DNA from: Acidobacteriaceae bacterium
GTDB taxonomy: Bacteria; Acidobacteriota; Terriglobia; Bryobacterales; Bryobacteraceae
DNA: 8,857 nucleotides
Assembly (NCBI GenBank): GCA_019239585.1
Contig: JAFAZU010000612.1
Coordinates: forward strand, 1-8,857
Direction: 5' to 3'
Numbering within the stretch: the first letter of the stretch is position 1; each line of letters opens with the position of its first letter. Under the pieces are notes generated by a model. The model worked only from the letters and a program-made list of their open reading frames with translations. It was not told the DNA's origin and did not search any database. Made by a program: the position numbers and the translations under genes. Below are positions 1-6,989 of this stretch, piece by piece.

Positions 1-182
1 GACAAACTCTTCTGTCCGGCTTTCCGCTTTTTGGGTTTCGGAATCGGCGTGATGAACTCCGCCTTCCGGCGCGCGTCCATCACGCGCTGCGTCGGCAAAT
101 GGTTCTCATCCAACTCCCAGTGCTGACTCGGGTACTCGTACGGAGAGTTGAGGATGGGATGTTCGAAAAATGGATTACTCAA
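1..182 (-). CDS. N-terminus of a probable BPTD_3080-type restriction endonuclease (partial)
   Basis: This gene reads leftward out of the window, so only its first 60 codons are visible. With a TTG start at 182-180 the protein begins MSNPFFEHPILNSPYEYPSQ, then HWELDENHLPTQRV, and later has the basic run ITPIPKPKKRKAG. An in-frame stop lies four codons upstream of the TTG and no ATG precedes the conserved-looking block, so TTG is the best start. The 'PILNSPYEYP..HWELDE...RR.AEFITPIPKPKK' pattern is what I recall for the N-terminus of large restriction endonucleases annotated as BPTD_3080 family, type III-like proteins with a DEAD/DEAH helicase core. The helicase and nuclease motifs would lie outside the window and cannot be checked. 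No clear Shine-Dalgarno is visible. It follows the Uma2 gene on the same strand after a gap of about 106 bases. I am confident it is coding and moderately sure of the family. Confidence 0.62.
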   Translation of the reverse strand, partial: MSNPFFEHPILNSPYEYPSQHWELDENHLPTQRVMDARRKAEFITPIPKPKKRKAGQKSL

Positions 183-288
183 ACTGGGTTGTCAGGCAAT
201 ATGATACCGCTAACCTTCCCTAGTTTTGTAGGCTGCCGTACTAAAGCGGTGGCCGTGTCGAGTCAAGGCCTGCGGATCGCGGATGCCA

Positions 289-822
289 TCATTTCTTTCC
301 GAGCTTCCGATCGATACGCTCCCACAAGGCAGCGAGGGGCAACTCCTTTCCGTCGGGCAAGTGCAGCCGGTCAGGCAGGCGTTGGGTATCTTGTTTTTCC
401 GGCAACCAAGTCCAGGCTTTACGGCTGTCCGGATCGACGAGATATACGTGATCAATGCCGGCGAGGGTGCCGTAAAGACCACACTTTTCATGGACCTTTC
501 CCCAGCGATCCTCGGGGGAAAGGATCTCGACAACAAACAAATCAGCGCCGCCTGTGGGATATGGTTCTTCTAAGGGGCGCGTTGAGCCTAGCACGTCAGG
601 GCGCGGCTCCCACTGCGAGTGAATGCGCAATTCAACTTCGAGGCTTATGAAGTAACCGAGCTCGTCGAGTAAAGCGAAGATAACTCCTTGTGTAATGCCG
701 TGCAGGGTAGCGGGCATAGCTTTCGGGACGGCCTCGCCGAACCAATACTCGTAGGCTTTGTCGCAACCGGCAAAGTTGCGTCGGAATTCTTCAAGAGTGA
801 GAAGTTGCGTGGCGGCTGCCAT
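289..822 (-). CDS. Uma2 family PD-(D/E)XK endonuclease (DUF820)
   Basis: The 177-residue product has the usual length and full motif order of the Uma2 family, restriction-fold proteins of mostly unknown role that are often multicopy in cyanobacteria, Acidobacteria and Planctomycetes. Visible landmarks are the early TLEEF segment (residues 9-13), the HG of HGITQG (41-42), RPD with Asp76, AD(94)LFVVE(99)ILSPED carrying the second acidic pair, and Lys113 followed by Tyr117 in KCGLYG, then the core strand VYLVDPD. All expected PD-(D/E)XK acidic and lysine positions are therefore present and the nuclease could be active. The start is the ATG giving MAAATQLLTLEEF; GGAAG lies only one base upstream of it, so ribosome binding is probably weak. 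There is no signal peptide or membrane segment, so it should be cytoplasmic. It sits upstream of the restriction-type gene on the same strand and diverges from the TULIP-like gene. The substrate is unknown. Confidence 0.9.
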   Translation of the reverse strand: MAAATQLLTLEEFRRNFAGCDKAYEYWFGEAVPKAMPATLHGITQGVIFALLDELGYFISLEVELRIHSQWEPRPDVLGSTRPLEEPYPTGGADLFVVEILSPEDRWGKVHEKCGLYGTLAGIDHVYLVDPDSRKAWTWLPEKQDTQRLPDRLHLPDGKELPLAALWERIDRKLGKK

Positions 823-1041
823 ACTTCCAGGCTACCGGAAGTCACGGGTTTTGTCTTGCACCGGACAGGCTAGAAAATATGGTAGCGCTAAGGGGAATCG
901 AATGTGTTTAGGAACATTTCACCTCGCCCTAGGAAGACTGCACCTGGAGCAACAAAAATGAGAAAGAACCAAATATTGGGGCTAACTTAGGTTACACTTG
1001 TTGATCATTTACACCGCTCCCCACTTCCAAACAAGGATTCC
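823..1041. other. Divergent intergenic region upstream of the Uma2 and TULIP-like genes
   Basis: These 219 bases separate the leftward Uma2 gene from the rightward TULIP-like gene and should hold both promoters. I see no convincing -35/-10 pair. TACACT at 993-998 is a possible -10 for the rightward gene but lacks a matching -35. AAGGA at 1033-1037, four bases before the ATG at 1042, is a plausible ribosome binding site. No RNA gene or repeat was seen. Confidence 0.4.
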
Positions 1042-2715
1042 ATGAGCTACCTGAACTCCAATTTAACCAATCCTTATCGCTGCGATTTTGTGTTCGCGGT
1101 GACACAAGGCGCTATCAACGCGGCCATGATGAACTACTTGAGTGATTCCCCCTTTCCGGAAATAAGCTGCGTTTGGGTAATGAGCGAAGGCTCCCACCCC
1201 GCTCCCGTACAAATACCTTACAAGAAGCTGATGGAACTGGCGCACAACACGGACCCGTTCAAAGTGCCGGACGGAATCGATCCGGATAAGAACCAAGACG
1301 TCAAAAATTTAGTGGGGGCGCGATTCCTGGGAGGGTTTAGAGCCCAAATCGGGCTGCCTTCCGGGTTGGATGAATCTGTCAACGTTGTGACTCTGGGTGC
1401 CGATACAGCGTCGGTCCAGTTCAATCTTCTGTGTTCTTCATTTCACGTTGTGCAGTATACGCCAGCCAGCCAATTTACGGACCCTTCGTGGATGAACAAA
1501 TCCCAACCAGCGGATAAGCCTTGGATATTTCAAAGCAGAGTCAATCTGAAGCTCGCCAAGTTCGAAGGTAGCGATTCCACGCTACCGGCGGCGGTTCAAG
1601 ACCGCATCAAGAGTCTTCAACTCCAGCCAGGCACCTTCAGTATCCAGCAGTTATTCCTGCATCTGGATGACCCCGGTGGGGCGACTGTGCCAAGCATCAT
1701 TGGCGTTCCGATTCCTTCCATGCTTCACGATTGGTTACAGGAGTACTTTCTGGGTGCTTACTGGACGACGATGATCGCAACTAAGCAGCCAGTGCTGGCT
1801 CATGCGATCACGGGGCAAGCAGACCAGTCCTCGCTTGCTCTTACAAGCCTTAATTTTCAGACCAGTCCTTTTATCCCGAGCGGGCAGCCACCGAAGAACC
1901 CGGGGGACCTGGATACACTCTGCTATCTGGGCGAGACCAACAACAACGTTCTGCCGGTCACGACTGGGGCATTTCCCTGGAACTGGATAGATGAGACGGA
2001 ACGATCGCAGTGGCACGGCGCGGTCGCGATTAACCAAGCGAGCCTGAAGGTTTGGCTCACGAAGGCGTTATTGCCCTATGTCAAGACGCAGTGCATGCGG
2101 TTTAGTCCGCAATGCAGCGCAAAGGGAACGTATATCTATCTTCAGTGCACTCCCTATTCTGGAGTAGACCCCACTACGTCGACACCGGGGCCCAACCAGC
2201 TCGCCTATTTTACTTACACCGTGAAGGAAGACAGCTCGGCAAGAAGCTCTGAAATCACGGGCCAGGAAAACTTCAGCCTGGAGGTCGTCCAGAGTTCGGA
2301 AACACAGATCAAGATCGTTCAGAAGATCCTCGTGCAATTGTACGTGTATGTTTTTGGCTCCCATACAAATGGAAATGTGATCAATTCGGAGATCACCAGT
2401 ATTTATGACACGAGCGTGGATGCCGAAGGGTCGGTGCACTTTACGCTGAACGCGCCCTTGAGTACCCGTAAAGACAATCCGGACTCGCTGGATTTTCGAG
2501 CGTTCGCCGATTGGCTTCTGGACAGTCCTAACGAAAAGGTGATCGATCCGGTTACAAACACCATTCGATCGCTGGCCGACTCGTTAGGAAACCCCAATCT
2601 TTCCACCGCGCGGTTTATCGTTCCCGGCCATGCCGCGGTAGCGTATAGCGGGGCGAAATTTTCGCAGAGCGGCGATATGGTGTTTCACCTGACCTATGGC
2701 ACTCCGGCTTTATAA
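1042..2715 (+). CDS. TULIP/P47-like domain protein
   Basis: The 557-residue protein has no signal peptide and no obvious membrane helix. Three blocks resemble proteins of the TULIP superfamily related to Clostridium botulinum P47: the opening DFVFAVTQGAINAAMMNYL (residues 15-33), the central WHGAVAINQASLKVWL segment followed by LLPYV (from residue 324), and the C-terminal RFIVPGH...F..SGDMVFHLTY (524-552). TULIP proteins are elongated beta-sheet tubes wrapped around a helix that often bind lipids; P47 is encoded with OrfX proteins beside neurotoxin genes, and its precise job is unsettled. The start is supported by AAGGA four bases upstream and by the conserved N-terminal block immediately after it. 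The next gene begins 39 bases downstream with no visible terminator between, suggesting one transcript. The assignment rests on recalled motifs without a search, so the gene is near certain and the family is moderately sure. A lipid-carrier or toxin-chaperone role is inference. Confidence 0.65.
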   Translation: MSYLNSNLTNPYRCDFVFAVTQGAINAAMMNYLSDSPFPEISCVWVMSEGSHPAPVQIPYKKLMELAHNTDPFKVPDGIDPDKNQDVKNLVGARFLGGFRAQIGLPSGLDESVNVVTLGADTASVQFNLLCSSFHVVQYTPASQFTDPSWMNKSQPADKPWIFQSRVNLKLAKFEGSDSTLPAAVQDRIKSLQLQPGTFSIQQLFLHLDDPGGATVPSIIGVPIPSMLHDWLQEYFLGAYWTTMIATKQPVLAHAITGQADQSSLALTSLNFQTSPFIPSGQPPKNPGDLDTLCYLGETNNNVLPVTTGAFPWNWIDETERSQWHGAVAINQASLKVWLTKALLPYVKTQCMRFSPQCSAKGTYIYLQCTPYSGVDPTTSTPGPNQLAYFTYTVKEDSSARSSEITGQENFSLEVVQSSETQIKIVQKILVQLYVYVFGSHTNGNVINSEITSIYDTSVDAEGSVHFTLNAPLSTRKDNPDSLDFRAFADWLLDSPNEKVIDPVTNTIRSLADSLGNPNLSTARFIVPGHAAVAYSGAKFSQSGDMVFHLTYGTPAL

Positions 2716-2754
2716 TGCGGCAGAAATCATACTTTCCCCCAAAGAACATCGATC

Positions 2755-5700
2755 ATGAAGATTAGCTTTGAATCCGAGTTGATGAAGAATCAGAAGCATG
2801 CCGTGGTCATGGCCCCGGATAAGAAATTCGCGGTGCTGCAATCGGTCGAGGGTGATTCGCTGTTCTTTTCGATCGGCGAGTTGGGCGAACTCTACCTGAC
2901 CCGCGAAGGCTCTCACCTGCGCGCTGGCTGGGACAAGATCAGCCTGATCGAGGCACTGAAGAGCCAACACAACGGTGCCGGAGAAGTGAGGACCTTCGAG
3001 GTCTCGCAGAATGCCGAGACGGGGAACATCGATCTGGCACTCGCCTTTACAGTGAACGGTGCGGATCTCCTGTATATTTCTCTGGGGCATTCCAACTCCG
3101 ACTTCGCCTGGGCCAGAGGTGTCGAATGGACCAACATTCCGTTTGACGGTCCGGCGTCACAGTTGCCCGTGCTGATTGCCGACATCTATCTTTTGCAGCT
3201 TCCGACACCCGTCGAAGCAGCGGACGCCGGGTGCTTTGTGGTGGATTTGAAGAAGGGCAGTTCCCCGCTCGGGTTCTACGACCGCTATTACATCACACCC
3301 TCGGCCCCTCAAAAGTGGAACACTCACATGCTCGCCACGGATTTCGCCGTCAAGCAAAGCTGCCTGGGGAGAAGCGCCAAAGGTCTGGTGCGTCCCGGAA
3401 TCTACACGCTCGGCACCGATGCCAATGGATCTGTGTTGCAATTCAGGGCGCTACGCGGATTTCGCGATCAAGCTCCTACAGTCGCGCGCCTCGCTGTGCC
3501 GTCTGGCGCTACTGCGATCGCGGCGGCTATGAATTCGGATGGCAATACCAATCTTTTCGTCGCTGGCGACAAGGCCATCTATCTTTTCCTTCCCGACAAC
3601 CTCCACGATAATGCGCCGGGGCAGAGCATAGTGCAGAACGACATGCTGACGGGCGTGCAATCCCTGTATGCCGAGACGGGTTACGCGAGTACGACGGTTT
3701 GGGGGCTGAACGCCGCGGGGGATCTGTTCCGCCTCGAGTGCAAGGCGGGCAGCGAGACGATTCCGTCGGCTTGGTCGTATCCGATTCCGCTGTTTCGTAA
3801 TGTTCAGAAGATGGCGCCGTTCCTCAACCGCAAGCTGAACCGGAGCGTCATTTTCGGATACATGCAGGATGAAAAGCTCGTTCAAATGACGCAGGATCCG
3901 GTCTCGGCGCAGTGGCGGCAGCGCAACATCCTGCTTCCCCCCACCGCGGTGAAAGATATGGTGGAGTACACCAGCTTCACAACGAATATCAAAGTCACAG
4001 ACGATAATACCGTGCCGATTCCGAATTCCAAGGTGGCAATAACGGCCACGACGCGGGTGGGAGTCTATTTGAACGATGTGTTCCAAGTTCTGTCGGACGT
4101 GCCGTTGAACGTGTCCACGGATACCACCGGCTCGCTCACAATTGTGCAGGAGACGCAGACGCTATCGGCCGTTGTCTACCACGTGAAGGCGGAGAGCGCC
4201 GCCAGCGACATCAACCCCATGGATAAGGTGATGGGGAAAGTCGGCGAGGTTAATGGCGGCAGCGATTTGGAACACTTGCAGGTCACCAACCCGGACGGCA
4301 CGAAGCATTACCTTCTGCCGACCGATACACCGGACCGGGCGAACACGGCGAAGGTCACGGCGCAGTCGCTACAGGAGTTTGCGGAGGCAGGCAAGACACT
4401 ACCTCCCAACAGTACGGCCAAGAGGGACGCCAGCAACAGCTCCGGCGGCGGACGGGTAAGAATTTGGGGCGTTTCCTATAATGACGGCAGCTGTCAGTTC
4501 CACAAAGGGGACGCGGCCGTCGCCCGTTTCGGCGCCAATTTCAAATCACCGGGCGCCAGCACCGATCCGAGCTTGTGGGTGAGCGACGAATCGGCCTTCG
4601 TGCTGTTTTGGGAGGATGCCTGGAACTGGTTCATGGGCATCTTGCACAAAGTAGAAGAGTGGTTTGTGCACGCGGCGAAAGACGTCTGGCACTTCTTCGT
4701 CAAAATCGGCGAGACTCTGTACAAAGTGGTGGTAGACTGCATCAGCGCGGTAGTGCGTGCGGTTCAGTTTGTCTTCCACAAGATCAAGGTATTTTTTGAA
4801 GATCTCATCAAATGGCTTGGGTTCATCTTTGAGTGGCAGGATATCCTGCGAACGCATCGAGTCGCAAAGCACATTTTGCTGCTGTATGCGAAATATGCGG
4901 TAGACGGCGTTGGGAATTTGGAGACCGATATAGCCGGAGTGTTCGATGGACTGGAGGCAAGGATTGCAGAGTGGGCGCACATTTCCCCTGGGCCACCCGT
5001 TACCGTCGGCAACTATCAGGCGTCTTCTTCGACGGTGAAGGGCCACGACAGCCCGGGATCCAACTGGGCGCTGCATCATGCAAAAAGCAATCTGTCGAAT
5101 GCTATCAGTAAACTGTCCGATAATCCCGTGATGCTTCGATCGTCCGGCAACACAGCGAGTAGTGGAGGCGACATCTTCAGTCAGCTGGAGACGCTGATTG
5201 GTAGCGCGATTGGCGAATTCAAAACGGCGATTCAGCGGATCAAGACAGACATCATCGATCCCATGTCCACGCTTTCGGTCACGGAGATCATCATACGTCT
5301 GTCCGGGATTGTGGGCGATTTGCTTTTAGGAATTGCAAAAGACCTGATTGTCGGGATGCTGAAAATTGCGAAGGAACTGATCGGCGACCTTATCGGCATT
5401 CTCACGGCCGACCTCCAGATTCCGATCCTGTCACCGATATACAGCTGGCTCACCGAGACGAAGGAAAATCCCAAAGGCGATGCTTTAACTTTTCTGGACT
5501 TAGGATGCCTGATTGCCTCGATTCCAGCCACCATTATTTTCAAGCTGATCAAGGAGCAAGCGCCGTTTCCCGACAATGCGCTCACCAAGAGCCTGATCGA
5601 TGCGCCAGACTTGGCGACACTTCGGAAGATCTTCACTTCCGGAGTGCCGTCCGCCGAAGGGGACCAGGCTATCCTTTCCCCCATGCAGATCATGAGCTCG

Positions 5701-6255
5701 GTGGGAAATTTCTTCGCATTGTATGGCGCGATTACCGTCGCTTTTTTCAGCGCCTTGAAGTACACATGGTCGACAGCCGAAACGCCAATCCCTAGCGATG
5801 TTTATGGGGCGGCAATTGCCAGCAGTCTGCCATACATTATGCCGAACATTGTTGCGGGATTCGCCCCTGGCTGGGACACTCGCTGGCCCATCATGAACGA
5901 TACCGTGACAGCCGTTTGGCTTGTGAAGACCGGAGCAGACAACATTCCAAGGATCGATTCCAACCAGACATGGTCTAACTGGATCTCGCCAATCGTCGAA
6001 TGCGTGATCAATGCTTGCTGGCTGGTTCCCGCCATCGGCGGGGCGATTGACGCAAAGCATATGGCGAGCAGCGACTGGGTTGGACTTTCCGCCAACGGGA
6101 GCTTCGATGTGAGCGGGATCCTTGTCCCGTTTACGAAAAACAACGTAGTAGGGGCCGAAGCCGCACCGGTAATGTTTGTAATTCACGAAGTGTTGACGGT
6201 GGGGTACGGGTTATTAAGCGCCGTGGCGGGAGGACTAATAGCCGGCGGGAAATAG
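2755..6255 (+). CDS. Large mosaic protein: propeller-like N-half, Ig-like linker, hendecad helical C-half
   Basis: I do not recognise this 1166-residue protein as a named family. Residues about 15-395 look like a beta-propeller of tectonin or lectin type: irregular units of alternating strands with recurrent 'G.L(Y/F)' turns and spaced tryptophans (W59, W125, W188, W340, W387). Residues about 400-480 form a Thr/Val-rich beta segment with 'TDDNTVPIPNSKVAIT' and 'TDTTGSLTI', typical of an Ig-like or carboxypeptidase-regulatory-like domain. A Gly/Ser-rich stretch follows near 560. Residues 615-694 are extremely aromatic, with 20 Trp/Phe/Tyr in 80, arranged in 11-residue repeats. A second, aliphatic hendecad block covers 841-884. 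Hydrophobic segments lie near 916-932, 975-1003, 1076-1100 and 1139-1166, the last rich in Gly. There is no N-terminal signal peptide. It follows the TULIP-like gene by 39 bases and is probably co-expressed; no strong Shine-Dalgarno is visible before the ATG. Membrane binding or pore formation by the C-half with target recognition by the propeller is inference. A structural or tape-measure-like role is an alternative. Confidence 0.85.
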   Translation: MKISFESELMKNQKHAVVMAPDKKFAVLQSVEGDSLFFSIGELGELYLTREGSHLRAGWDKISLIEALKSQHNGAGEVRTFEVSQNAETGNIDLALAFTVNGADLLYISLGHSNSDFAWARGVEWTNIPFDGPASQLPVLIADIYLLQLPTPVEAADAGCFVVDLKKGSSPLGFYDRYYITPSAPQKWNTHMLATDFAVKQSCLGRSAKGLVRPGIYTLGTDANGSVLQFRALRGFRDQAPTVARLAVPSGATAIAAAMNSDGNTNLFVAGDKAIYLFLPDNLHDNAPGQSIVQNDMLTGVQSLYAETGYASTTVWGLNAAGDLFRLECKAGSETIPSAWSYPIPLFRNVQKMAPFLNRKLNRSVIFGYMQDEKLVQMTQDPVSAQWRQRNILLPPTAVKDMVEYTSFTTNIKVTDDNTVPIPNSKVAITATTRVGVYLNDVFQVLSDVPLNVSTDTTGSLTIVQETQTLSAVVYHVKAESAASDINPMDKVMGKVGEVNGGSDLEHLQVTNPDGTKHYLLPTDTPDRANTAKVTAQSLQEFAEAGKTLPPNSTAKRDASNSSGGGRVRIWGVSYNDGSCQFHKGDAAVARFGANFKSPGASTDPSLWVSDESAFVLFWEDAWNWFMGILHKVEEWFVHAAKDVWHFFVKIGETLYKVVVDCISAVVRAVQFVFHKIKVFFEDLIKWLGFIFEWQDILRTHRVAKHILLLYAKYAVDGVGNLETDIAGVFDGLEARIAEWAHISPGPPVTVGNYQASSSTVKGHDSPGSNWALHHAKSNLSNAISKLSDNPVMLRSSGNTASSGGDIFSQLETLIGSAIGEFKTAIQRIKTDIIDPMSTLSVTEIIIRLSGIVGDLLLGIAKDLIVGMLKIAKELIGDLIGILTADLQIPILSPIYSWLTETKENPKGDALTFLDLGCLIASIPATIIFKLIKEQAPFPDNALTKSLIDAPDLATLRKIFTSGVPSAEGDQAILSPMQIMSSVGNFFALYGAITVAFFSALKYTWSTAETPIPSDVYGAAIASSLPYIMPNIVAGFAPGWDTRWPIMNDTVTAVWLVKTGADNIPRIDSNQTWSNWISPIVECVINACWLVPAIGGAIDAKHMASSDWVGLSANGSFDVSGILVPFTKNNVVGAEAAPVMFVIHEVLTVGYGLLSAVAGGLIAGGK
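4612..4842 (+). repeat. Coding hendecad (11-residue) aromatic helix repeats, about 7 units
   Basis: Residues 620-696 of the 1166-residue protein divide into 11-residue units: EDAWNWFMGIL, HKVEEWFVHAA, KDVWHFFVKIG, ETLYKVVVDCI, SAVVRAVQFVF, HKIKVFFEDLI and KWLGFIFEWQD. Unit position 3 is mostly Val/Leu/Ile (Ala in the first unit). Positions 6 and 7 are Trp, Phe, Val, Ala or Ile; position 10 is usually hydrophobic or small. No gap is needed to keep register. This describes a long amphipathic helix with one strongly aromatic face. The repeat is visible at protein level only; the DNA units are not near-identical. Confidence 0.75.
5275..5406 (+). repeat. Second coding hendecad block, aliphatic, about 4 units
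   Basis: Residues 841-884 of the same protein split into SVTEIIIRLSG, IVGDLLLGIAK, DLIVGMLKIAK and ELIGDLIGILT. Positions 6, 7 and 9 are Ile/Leu/Met, and Lys ends two units. The register is again gap-free, but the hydrophobic face is Ile/Leu instead of Trp/Phe. This suggests a second amphipathic helix with a different membrane or packing preference. Confidence 0.65.
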
Positions 6256-6332
6256 CCGGTGAGCCTTCGGCAAGGTGGATACCCCTCGAAATGTTGGTTC
6301 AGGCTTCCTCAAGCAGAGGCTTGACGCTCACC

Positions 6333-6346
6333 GGCAGTGTTGCAAA
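6333..6346 (-). repeat. IS6-family terminal inverted repeat (one end)
   Basis: GGCAGTGTTGCAAA differs by one base from the 14-base terminal repeat I recall for IS26 and relatives of the IS6 family (GGCACTGTTGCAAA). It lies 35 bases beyond the stop codon of the IS6-type transposase fragment and points inward to it, as the 3'-side end of such an element should. The partner end is not seen in the window. Confidence 0.65.
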
Positions 6347-6381
6347 GATTCTGGGGACGCAAACTCCTAGATTTACTGGGA

Positions 6382-6504
6382 TCAAGTTGTCAGTCCAAAC
6401 AGCTGATGAATTAACCGGACTTGCGCCACCACATCGTTTTTCGGCACGCGCCGCACTCGGCCCTTTTGGAGGAGGTGCATGGTCTCGATTCCTTGAATAG
6501 TACG
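6382..6504 (-). pseudogene. C-terminal fragment of an IS6-family transposase
   Basis: Read leftward, about 40 codons give RTIQGIETMHLLQKGRVRRV followed by PKNDVVAQVRLIHQLFGLTT and a TGA stop. This matches the conserved C-terminal tail of IS6-family DDE transposases, where '(A/R)RT(L/I).G.EAM.M(I/L)RKGQV' leads to 'GDV.AQ..FIH.LFG'. The residues upstream in the same frame no longer resemble a transposase, and the DDE catalytic core is absent, so the gene is dead. The adjacent terminal repeat at 6333-6346 confirms that it is the 3' end of an element. The break near 6505 lies about 60 bases from the outer end of the IS5-family remnant. Confidence 0.75.
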
Positions 6505-6562
6505 CCCAACGGCATTGTCACATTGAGCAGATGAGATGGCATTGTGCAAAAACCATACTGAT

Positions 6563-6578
6563 GGGTGTTGGTACATAA
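6563..6578 (+). repeat. Left inverted repeat of the IS5-family remnant
   Basis: GGGTGTTGGTACATAA pairs with the reverse complement of the right end, GGGCGTTGGTGCATAA, matching 14 of 16 bases. The similarity continues loosely inward (AATCTAG against CCTGG). Confidence 0.75.
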
Positions 6579-6616
6579 ATCTAGTAGGGAACAAAGCCGG
6601 AGCTGGCTGGGTTGCT

Positions 6617-6925
6617 TTACCGGACCCGTTGTGAGGTCGGCCTCCCGAGTTGGGTCATGCGGTTGATCACGGCGCAGGCCACGTGGGCTTCGACCTGCTG
6701 CGCTGCGAACTTGTGAGCCCGCAGCGTGGGCCCGATCAGGATCTTATAACGGAGCATCGCCGTTTCCACGAACGAACGTTTTCCGTACACCGTACAATTT
6801 CAGACCAGTGGAATCGAGGACCACGTGCACCGGTTTGCCGCCACGGTCGACCAAAGCCAGATGTTCACGCGGTAGCGCGCTTTGGCAAATTGGTGGCGTC
6901 GCGCTTAGTTGGCTTGGTAGGGCAT
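6617..6925 (-). pseudogene. Degenerate IS5-family transposase with two internal deletions
   Basis: From an ATG at 6925-6923 the frame reads MPYQAN, a stop, then ARRHQFAKARYRVNIW, which matches the N-terminus of IS5-group transposases ('MP...N.ARRH.I.K..Y.V.NW'). Near 6857 the frame shifts by one and continues ALVDRGG, then KPVHVVLDSTGLKLYG. The 'DSTGLK.YG' motif around the first catalytic Asp lies about 70-80 residues too close to the N-terminus. Near 6790 the frame shifts again and continues as YGKRSFVETAMLRYKILIGP, the conserved C-terminal region, and ends with INRMTQLGRPTSQRVR and TAA at 6619-6617. Roughly 120 residues are missing at this second joint, including the second catalytic Asp; only the glutamate of 'VETAM' remains. 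The gene is non-functional. Confidence 0.8.
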
Positions 6926-6989
6926 GTCTTTTCTCCGGCAGTATCATTCGCTCTATTTTGCCACCTCCCCCGAACCGCCCTCACCCAGG

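Noticed and set aside
99..650. Plus-strand open frame of 183 codons
   Set aside because: It lies opposite the Uma2 gene and the restriction-type N-terminus, both of which have clear family motifs on the minus strand.
3451..4086. Minus-strand open frame of 211 codons inside the large gene
   Set aside because: The translation is Arg/His-rich with no motif, typical of an antisense shadow in GC-rich coding DNA; the plus-strand frame is continuous throughout.
6309..6324. Small hairpin TCAAGC-AGAG-GCTTGA 54 bases after the large gene, considered as its terminator
   Set aside because: The stem is only 6 base pairs and no T-run follows, so it does not meet the pattern of an intrinsic terminator.
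6291..6500. Plus-strand open frame of 69 codons after the large gene
   Set aside because: It runs antisense across the IS6 terminal repeat and transposase fragment, and its translation shows no recognisable features.
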